The notes beneath the pieces were generated by a model, which was not told the origin of the DNA, did not search any database, and saw only the letters and a list, made by a program, of their open reading frames with translations. Made by a program: the position numbers and the translations under genes. Shown piece by piece: positions 40,433 to 44,895 of a stretch of 44,895 bases of DNA. Each line of letters begins with the position of its first letter. Within the stretch, counting starts at the first letter, position 1. The stretch is from UBA9732 sp052170315 (GTDB lineage: Bacteria; Spirochaetota; Spirochaetia; Sphaerochaetales; Sphaerochaetaceae): positions 1-44,895 of the forward strand of contig JBQNAT010000016.1 of NCBI GenBank assembly GCA_052170315.1, written 5' to 3'.

Positions 40433-41317
40433 TCAAAGCTCCGAGACAAACGGTATGGAATCCATTGCCCCCGATCTTGAAACCGTAATTGAGCTTGCTT
40501 TTGCGGCAGTCTCCAGAGATTGCCTCACGCTCTTTCCTTCCGCACGGCATGCAATGAAATAACCAAGGAAGGTATCGCCCGCGCACGTTGTATCCACTGC
40601 CTTTGTTTCAAAAGCGGGAACATAAGCAACAATATCTTTAAAGCCATAGTATGAGCCAAATTTTCCTGCTGTAAGCACAATTTCGGTCATCGGAAACTTT
40701 CTTACCAACGCAGACAGTATCTGTTCATAATCCTTTTCGTTACCCATACGGGAAATAGCCGCACCTTCTATTTCATTGACGATAAGAAGCCACGCTTTTT
40801 CAAGCGGAAGCGCCAAAACTTCATCAGTAACAGGTGACGGGTTAATGCAGATTTTCATACTTTTTTCAGATGCCCTGTCAAATAGATATGACAGATTATT
40901 TATCTCGCCGTTAATTACAAGGATATCGTCTTTTCCGAAATCCGAAAGGACCCTGTCCATTTCACAGGTCTTATTTTCAAGATTTCCTCCGCCATATAAA
41001 ATTATGCTGTTCTGACCCTCGTTATCAAGCTGTATGATTGCCTGCCCGGTTCCCGAATCGCTGTGCCCGACATAATGCGTATCAAGCCCGAACCCTCTGA
41101 GTTTTTCCAGTACCCATTCTCCGTCAAAGCCCGTCTTGCCCGCGAAATAAACATTTTTTCCGTTTGAAGCCTTAGCAATCGCGGCAGCCTGATTCGCACC
41201 TTTTCCGCCTGCGTTCTTTCTGAAGCCCGCGCTTGCCAGGGTTTCCCCGGGTACAACTATATGGTCGAGTATAAATGTGCTGTCAATATTGAGAGAACCG
41301 TAAACCAATATCTTCAT
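40433..41317 (-). CDS. rbsK: Ribokinase (PfkB family)
   Basis: The 294-residue kinase phosphorylates ribose at O5. The N-terminal GGKGANQAAAIAK motif is typical of ribokinase, and the C-terminal catalytic motif reads DTTCAGDTFLGYF, where Cys replaces the usual Gly of DTTGAGDTF. It converges with the ABC-F remnant with a 5-nt gap. No ribose transporter is nearby. A related nucleoside or deoxyribose kinase is possible. Confidence 0.85.
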   Translation of the reverse strand: MKILVYGSLNIDSTFILDHIVVPGETLASAGFRKNAGGKGANQAAAIAKASNGKNVYFAGKTGFDGEWVLEKLRGFGLDTHYVGHSDSGTGQAIIQLDNEGQNSIILYGGGNLENKTCEMDRVLSDFGKDDILVINGEINNLSYLFDRASEKSMKICINPSPVTDEVLALPLEKAWLLIVNEIEGAAISRMGNEKDYEQILSALVRKFPMTEIVLTAGKFGSYYGFKDIVAYVPAFETKAVDTTCAGDTFLGYFIACRAEGKSVRQSLETAAKASSITVSRSGAMDSIPFVSEL

Positions 41318-41333
41318 AAAGCAGATTATAACA
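41318..41333 (-). promoter_or_regulatory. Extended -10 promoter of rbsK, near-leaderless
   Basis: On the minus strand TGT then TATAAT (41330-41325) is followed by 7 nt and then ATG at 41317. There is no ribosome site. Confidence 0.5.
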
Positions 41334-41362
41334 CAACGCGGCAGAGCAGTGGTTTGTATTAG

Positions 41363-41435
41363 TCGGGCAGGGCGGATTTGAACCGCCGACCCCTTGGTCC
41401 CGAACCAAGTGCGCTAGCCCCTGCGCTACTACCCG
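41363..41435 (-). tRNA. tRNA-Pro(CGG)
   Basis: The 73-nt cloverleaf has acceptor CGGGTAG/CTGCCCG, discriminator A, anticodon stem CTTGG/CCAAG and loop TTCGGGA with anticodon CGG. The T-arm is GGCGG-TTCAAAT-CCGCC. CCA is not encoded. Confidence 0.94.
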
Positions 41436-41488
41436 ATAAGCCTCGTTAAATATATGGTTTTTGGCAGAAGATGTCAACTTAAGCAACA

Positions 41489-41518
41489 TTGACAATAATC
41501 TACATATAATGATATTTT
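41489..41518 (+). promoter_or_regulatory. Promoter of the parvulin-type foldase
   Basis: Consensus TTGACA (41489-41494) is followed by an 18-nt spacer and TATTTT (41513-41518). The leader of about 45 nt ends in AGAGG before ATG 41569. Confidence 0.5.
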
Positions 41519-41568
41519 TGTTAGGTGTGCCCCAACAGGGCTTATATCTTTTTTCCAAGAGGTCTTCC

Positions 41569-43128
41569 ATGGCAGATAAGAACGTTCCTTCAGCAGAAAA
41601 CAAAGAAACAAAGCTGAAGGCAGTAGAACCCAAAGCAAAAAAAGCCAATAAGGAACCAATGACTTTTAAAAAGCTGATTACAATCATAATCATAGTCATT
41701 CTAGCCCTTCTTATGGTGGGTGGAGTCTACTACGTTATAATTATGCTTCAGCAGTCAAAAGCCGAAAACTCAAACGCTTGGGGCTATTATGACGGAGAAG
41801 CCATTACACTTGAAAACAACAGCGTTTTCTATAATACATTGGTCAATGACTCAAAACTTCAGACCGCATATCTGAACGGCGACTACAACACAATGCTTTC
41901 AAGCTATTACGGCGCTTATCAGGCACAGGTTGTATTCAACGCGCTCACAAAAGACGCGAAAGCGGCAGGAATTGCCGCACCTCAGGATTTAGTAAACGAC
42001 CTTATCCTGACAGCAGGCGTTTATAACGGTACGGACGGCAAGTTCAGCAGGGAAAAATTCGATGCCTCATCTGAAGCCGAAAGAATGTCCGTTAACAACT
42101 ACTATACAAAGTATTATCCGTACAACTTAGTTGTATCGGACATGCAGTCAACAATACTTTCTTCAGCTGAAAACTCCTTCATAAACGAGCTTGGCGGAAA
42201 GACAAGAAGCTTTGAGTACTTTGTAATAGACTACAACGCATATCCTGATGAGAAAGCAGCTGAATACGGAAAAGAAAACCCAAGTCTCTTTGACCTGGCA
42301 AACGTTTCAATCATAAGCGCATCAACGGAAGAAAAAATAAAAACGGCATACGAAGCCCTTCAGGCGGGAATGGAATGGGCAGATGTTGTTTCAACCTACT
42401 CTGAAGACTCCTATGCTTCAAAAGGCGGAGACGCCGGAAGCCTCAGGATTTTTTCAATACTTACCAACCTTTCCGATGCCGCAAATCTGGAGCAGATAAC
42501 AAGCCTTTTTGCAGGTTCCTATTCCGCACCTCTTCAGGGTCCAGGCGGCTACACAATCTACAGGCTTGATTCGGAGATAATAAAAGCGGACTTCAATGAT
42601 GCCCAGACTCTCACAGCGGTTAAGTATTACATCAACGCAAACAAAATTGATGATGTGGCATCCTATATTGATACGGCGGTGGGAATCGCGTCAGCACAGG
42701 CGCGGACAGACTTTGAAAGCGCGGCAGAAAGTGCGAACGCAACAGTTATCTCAATTGCCCCAGTAAACAACAACGTAGGAAAGAGTCAGTATTTCGGAGG
42801 GCTAAGCTACTACGACTCAACGGGTTATCTTTCATCAGCAGCCTCGGATGAAGCGGTTTCAAGAGAGCTTTTCACAGCCGAAGAAGGCTATGTTACAGGC
42901 GCTATGGCGGTTGCGAACCATGAAAATACCTACATAATCGCAAAGGTTTCGGCAATAGACAATGCCAACGCTTCAGGCTCGTATCTTGCTTCAATGATGT
43001 ACGGCTACTACGCGAACATGCAGGTTGCTTATGACAGGTTCTACAACATACTGAACAACGACAGCCATACGGATAACTTCTACACTCAGTTCTTCTCCAT
43101 GCTGTATTCTTCATCTTCCGCAACATGA
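41569..43128 (+). CDS. Membrane-anchored parvulin-type peptidyl-prolyl isomerase
   Basis: The 519-residue product has a Lys/Glu-rich cytoplasmic N-terminus, one membrane anchor (about 37-56, preceded by TFKKL) and a large external part with SurA-N/PrsA-like helices. It carries a parvulin domain around residues 255-350, seen in YEALQAGMEWADVVSTYSED, GGDAGSL and the PLQGPGGYTIYRLD segment. It is probably an envelope foldase like PpiD or PrsA. The frame is open to 41461, but the ATG at 41569 is chosen for its ribosome site and charged N-terminus. Confidence 0.82.
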   Translation: MADKNVPSAENKETKLKAVEPKAKKANKEPMTFKKLITIIIIVILALLMVGGVYYVIIMLQQSKAENSNAWGYYDGEAITLENNSVFYNTLVNDSKLQTAYLNGDYNTMLSSYYGAYQAQVVFNALTKDAKAAGIAAPQDLVNDLILTAGVYNGTDGKFSREKFDASSEAERMSVNNYYTKYYPYNLVVSDMQSTILSSAENSFINELGGKTRSFEYFVIDYNAYPDEKAAEYGKENPSLFDLANVSIISASTEEKIKTAYEALQAGMEWADVVSTYSEDSYASKGGDAGSLRIFSILTNLSDAANLEQITSLFAGSYSAPLQGPGGYTIYRLDSEIIKADFNDAQTLTAVKYYINANKIDDVASYIDTAVGIASAQARTDFESAAESANATVISIAPVNNNVGKSQYFGGLSYYDSTGYLSSAASDEAVSRELFTAEEGYVTGAMAVANHENTYIIAKVSAIDNANASGSYLASMMYGYYANMQVAYDRFYNILNNDSHTDNFYTQFFSMLYSSSSAT

Positions 43129-43150
43129 TAGCCTTAAGAACGTAAAACAG

Positions 43151-43159
43151 TGTTATAAT
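43151..43159 (+). promoter_or_regulatory. Extended -10 element just upstream of a terminator hairpin
   Basis: TGT then TATAAT (43154-43159) forms a good extended -10. Predicted initiation near 43166 falls inside the following hairpin. No clear -35 is seen. Confidence 0.4.
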
Positions 43160-43160
43160 A

Positions 43161-43190
43161 AAAGCCGGAGTTAACGCTCCGGCTTTTTTA
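43161..43190 (+). terminator. Terminator after the parvulin gene
   Basis: AAAGCCGGAG...CTCCGGCTTTTTT is a strong hairpin with a T run. Confidence 0.88.
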
Positions 43191-43202
43191 CGGGGAAACA
43201 CA

Positions 43203-44261
43203 ATGACAGCGAATGAGAGAAATCACGAAGTAACTACGACGCAGGACCTTCTTACCAATAAAGGGCTTATTGCTGAAGAAGGATGGGCAAGAACCCCTGT
43301 CTGGAAATACAACAGAAAAAGGATAAGGGCATCGGCCTTGAAGATAAAGGAATGGGACTACTACGCAATTACAAGTAAAAACGGGAAGTGGTCCCTGTGT
43401 GCGACAATAAGCGATTTGGGTTATGCCGCCCTATTCTCTCTTGCCTATATAGATTACGAAACAGGCGGTTTTTCACAAAAGGATCAGATGAAGTTTTTGA
43501 CCCTTGGCAGCGTAAAGCTTTCTCCGTCGTCAAAGGAAGACAATCAGGTAAACTTCACATGCGGGGAACTGCGCCTTTCGTTCATCAAAAAAGGCAACAA
43601 GCGAAACCTTCTGGTCAGTGCCCCTAACATGGTTCTCCCCGACGGAAGAAAAGGTATAGACGCCCGTTTCCAGCTTATTCAGCCGGATAACATGGAAAGC
43701 ATGAACATCGCCACATCGTGGAAGGAAAACCGAAAGGCTTTCTATTTAAACGAAAAAGTCAACTGCATGCCCGTAAGCGGAGTAATTCGAAGGGGCAACG
43801 ATACTGAAACAATCAATTCCGGCGAGGATGTCTGGGCAGTCCTGGACTGGGGAAGAGGCCGCTGGACTTATAAAAACACATGGTACTGGGGCTCCGGAAG
43901 CGGCTTCGTGAACGGCCACAGCTTTGGCTTTAACATAGGGTATGGGTTTTCAGACAGGACGCCTGCAAGCGAAAACGTTATTTTCTATGACAACATAGTC
44001 CATAAGCTGAATGACATTGAGTTTATTATCCCTGAAGATGATTTTATAAAACCATGGCGTTTTACAAGCTCGGACGGAAGATTTGAAATGACATTTGCAC
44101 CTGCTGTAGACAGGCACACTGAAACTAACGCCCTTGTTATAAAAACAATACAGCATCAGGTATTCGGCTATTTTACAGGTACGGCAATTTTGGATGACGG
44201 GACAAAAATACAGATTGAAGACTTCCCCGCATTCGCGGAAAAAGTCTACAACAGATATTAA
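43203..44261 (+). CDS. DUF2804 family protein
   Basis: This 352-residue soluble beta-rich protein matches my recollection of the DUF2804 pattern: an N-terminal LLTNKGLIAEEGWAR segment, WDYYAI, then DWGRGRWTYKNTWYWGSGSG and FGFNIGYGFSDR. The fold resembles lipocalin/hydroxyneurosporene-synthase-like barrels, but no function is established. A GGGGA ribosome site precedes the ATG directly after a terminator, so it needs either its own promoter (43151) or readthrough. Confidence 0.8.
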   Translation: MTANERNHEVTTTQDLLTNKGLIAEEGWARTPVWKYNRKRIRASALKIKEWDYYAITSKNGKWSLCATISDLGYAALFSLAYIDYETGGFSQKDQMKFLTLGSVKLSPSSKEDNQVNFTCGELRLSFIKKGNKRNLLVSAPNMVLPDGRKGIDARFQLIQPDNMESMNIATSWKENRKAFYLNEKVNCMPVSGVIRRGNDTETINSGEDVWAVLDWGRGRWTYKNTWYWGSGSGFVNGHSFGFNIGYGFSDRTPASENVIFYDNIVHKLNDIEFIIPEDDFIKPWRFTSSDGRFEMTFAPAVDRHTETNALVIKTIQHQVFGYFTGTAILDDGTKIQIEDFPAFAEKVYNRY

Positions 44262-44272
44262 AAGCAAATATT

Positions 44273-44315
44273 AAAAACGGCGCTGCCGCAAAAGTCTTAA
44301 AGCTGAAGCGGCAGC
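44273..44315 (-). terminator. Possible terminator of the zinc-ribbon gene
   Basis: GCTGCCGC/GCGGCAGC (44282-44289 and 44308-44315) with an 18-nt loop is followed on the minus strand by GCCGTTTTT. The gap before the T run weakens the call. Confidence 0.35.
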
Positions 44316-44370
44316 ACTGATTGACGCGTACAGAGTCAGCATAAGAGAGAAGCCCCCCTAAAGGCCTGTC

Positions 44371-44730
44371 CTACGGCTCCTGTTCGTCAAAACTGAGTCT
44401 TTTCAGCCTTGTACGAACCATCTGTATGGTGATTCCGTATTCCCTAGCAATCTCCCTCAGGGTTTCTCCCGCCAGCCATGCCTTGCCAAGCGATTTAATA
44501 TCAATACCGTCAAAATGCAGATAATAGTCAGAGTCAGCCGCCCTTTCAGAGAAGGTCTTTCCGCACCTGAGGCATACATACCTTGGCACTTTTCCGTGCT
44601 GAGCCGAATCATAATATCCGTGGCATCGATACCATTTAAGCCCCGAGGGAATGTTTCCTGAAAAATGCCAGGAGCACTCAGGATTCGGACAGGAGAACCA
44701 CTCTGCTCTCCGGCTGAAAAGCTTAGTCAT
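44371..44730 (-). CDS. Zinc-ribbon plus helix-turn-helix protein (transposase N-terminus-like)
   Basis: The 119-residue protein has cysteines at 14, 19, 36, 53 and 56 (CPNPEC and CLRC arrangements). The segment RYVCLRCGKTFSER is typical of the zinc ribbon heading many transposases (IS1/ISL3-like). A helix-turn-helix follows at about 84-112 (GETLREIAREYGITIQMVRTRLKRL). There is no catalytic domain, and no inverted repeats or transposase remainder lie beside it. It may be a domesticated DNA-binding protein or a truncated transposase. The frame is open to 44808, but GGAGG lies 5 nt before the ATG at 44730, which is the start chosen. Confidence 0.65.
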   Translation of the reverse strand: MTKLFSRRAEWFSCPNPECSWHFSGNIPSGLKWYRCHGYYDSAQHGKVPRYVCLRCGKTFSERAADSDYYLHFDGIDIKSLGKAWLAGETLREIAREYGITIQMVRTRLKRLSFDEQEP

Positions 44731-44777
44731 CTTTTCCTCCAAGCAGGTATTTTCTCTTCCCATTCCAAGGGACACAT
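44727..44777 (-). CDS. 16-codon leader mini-ORF upstream of the zinc-ribbon gene
   Basis: An ATG at 44777 lies 7 nt after TATAGT (44790-44785), which has TTGATT 16 nt upstream. The 16-codon frame (MCPLEWEEKIPAWRKR) contains the GGAGG ribosome site of the main gene, and its stop overlaps the main start as ATGA. Translation could be coupled. Confidence 0.4.
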   Translation of the reverse strand: MCPLEWEEKIPAWRKR

Positions 44778-44895
44778 CAAAGGTACTATAGCTTAAAAAC
44801 CTTTTCAATCAATATTTTAGTAAAAAAAATTCAGACCCTATCCATGATTCCGCAGCATTTTAGAACATAAGAGAGAGATAAGTTCATTAGGCAGA

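Noticed and set aside
44371..44730. Insertion sequence call for the zinc-ribbon/HTH gene
   Set aside because: No catalytic transposase domain, terminal inverted repeats or target duplication could be found around it.

Overview
The window reads as a stretch of core chromosome from a free-living or gut-type bacterium with about 45% GC. Spirochaetota, near the Treponema group, is my best guess. I base that on gene content and order recognised by eye: TPR protein-tsaE-tsaB-trxB, rplY-pth-tilS-ftsH, a stand-alone RlmK-type methyltransferase, DUF2804, SIMPL lipoprotein and COG2509 oxidoreductase. Phylogeny was not tested. Genes are tightly packed on both strands. I see no rRNA, CRISPR array, integrase or complete insertion sequence.

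Layout. 1-3354 (+): a TPR protein, two t6A-modification genes (tsaE, tsaB) and trxB. 3429-6161 (+): glycogen synthesis genes glgA-glgC. 6168-6554 (-): a small membrane protein. 6643-9258 (+): an ABC permease and an ATPase with worn motifs. 9313-15740 (-): an acidic/coiled-coil hypothetical protein, then pfkB kinase-apbE-htrA-uvrB. 15854-17575 (+): glnS. 17633-19231 (-): an RlmK-like methyltransferase with a long arginine-rich tail. 19307-21333 (+): a hypothetical protein, a phosphohexomutase and tRNA-Asn. 21472-23060 (-): a double-anchored lipoprotein and a 56-residue basic protein. 23210 (+): yidD. 23506-31383 (-): rplY-pth-tilS-ftsH and, after a terminator, lepA-galM-udk. 31515-33457 (+): an FtsH-like ATPase without a protease domain, and a SIMPL lipoprotein. 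33466-35137 (-): tRNA-Gln, ispE and a SMUG1-type glycosylase. 35191-36474 (+): an MtaD-type deaminase. 36475-36946 is the only long stretch without a gene; it holds a candidate small RNA and leads to tRNA-Val. 37099-38670 (-): a COG2509 oxidoreductase. 38753-40427 (+): a broken ABC-F gene. 40433-41435 (-): ribokinase and tRNA-Pro. 41569-44261 (+): a parvulin-type foldase and a DUF2804 protein. 44371-44777 (-): a leader mini-ORF and a zinc-ribbon/HTH protein.

Most of the window is housekeeping: tRNA modification and charging, ribosome quality (bL25, Pth, LepA), membrane proteolysis and folding (FtsH, HtrA, parvulin, YidD), DNA repair (UvrB, SMUG1) and sugar handling. The less ordinary parts are these. 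(1) Nine start codons have a -10-like hexamer ending exactly 6 nt upstream, and three more have 7-8 nt, which is the geometry of leaderless mRNAs. (2) There is a candidate small RNA with a 15-bp stem and a C-rich loop. (3) A protease-less FtsH paralogue lies divergent from the ftsH operon. (4) One ABC ATPase lacks the canonical signature, Q-loop and H-loop residues. (5) A lipoprotein carries both a lipobox and a C-terminal sorting-like segment. (6) An ABC-F gene has lost its first P-loop by a frameshifting deletion.

Promoters, RNA structures and start choices are read by eye from sequence; none has been tested.
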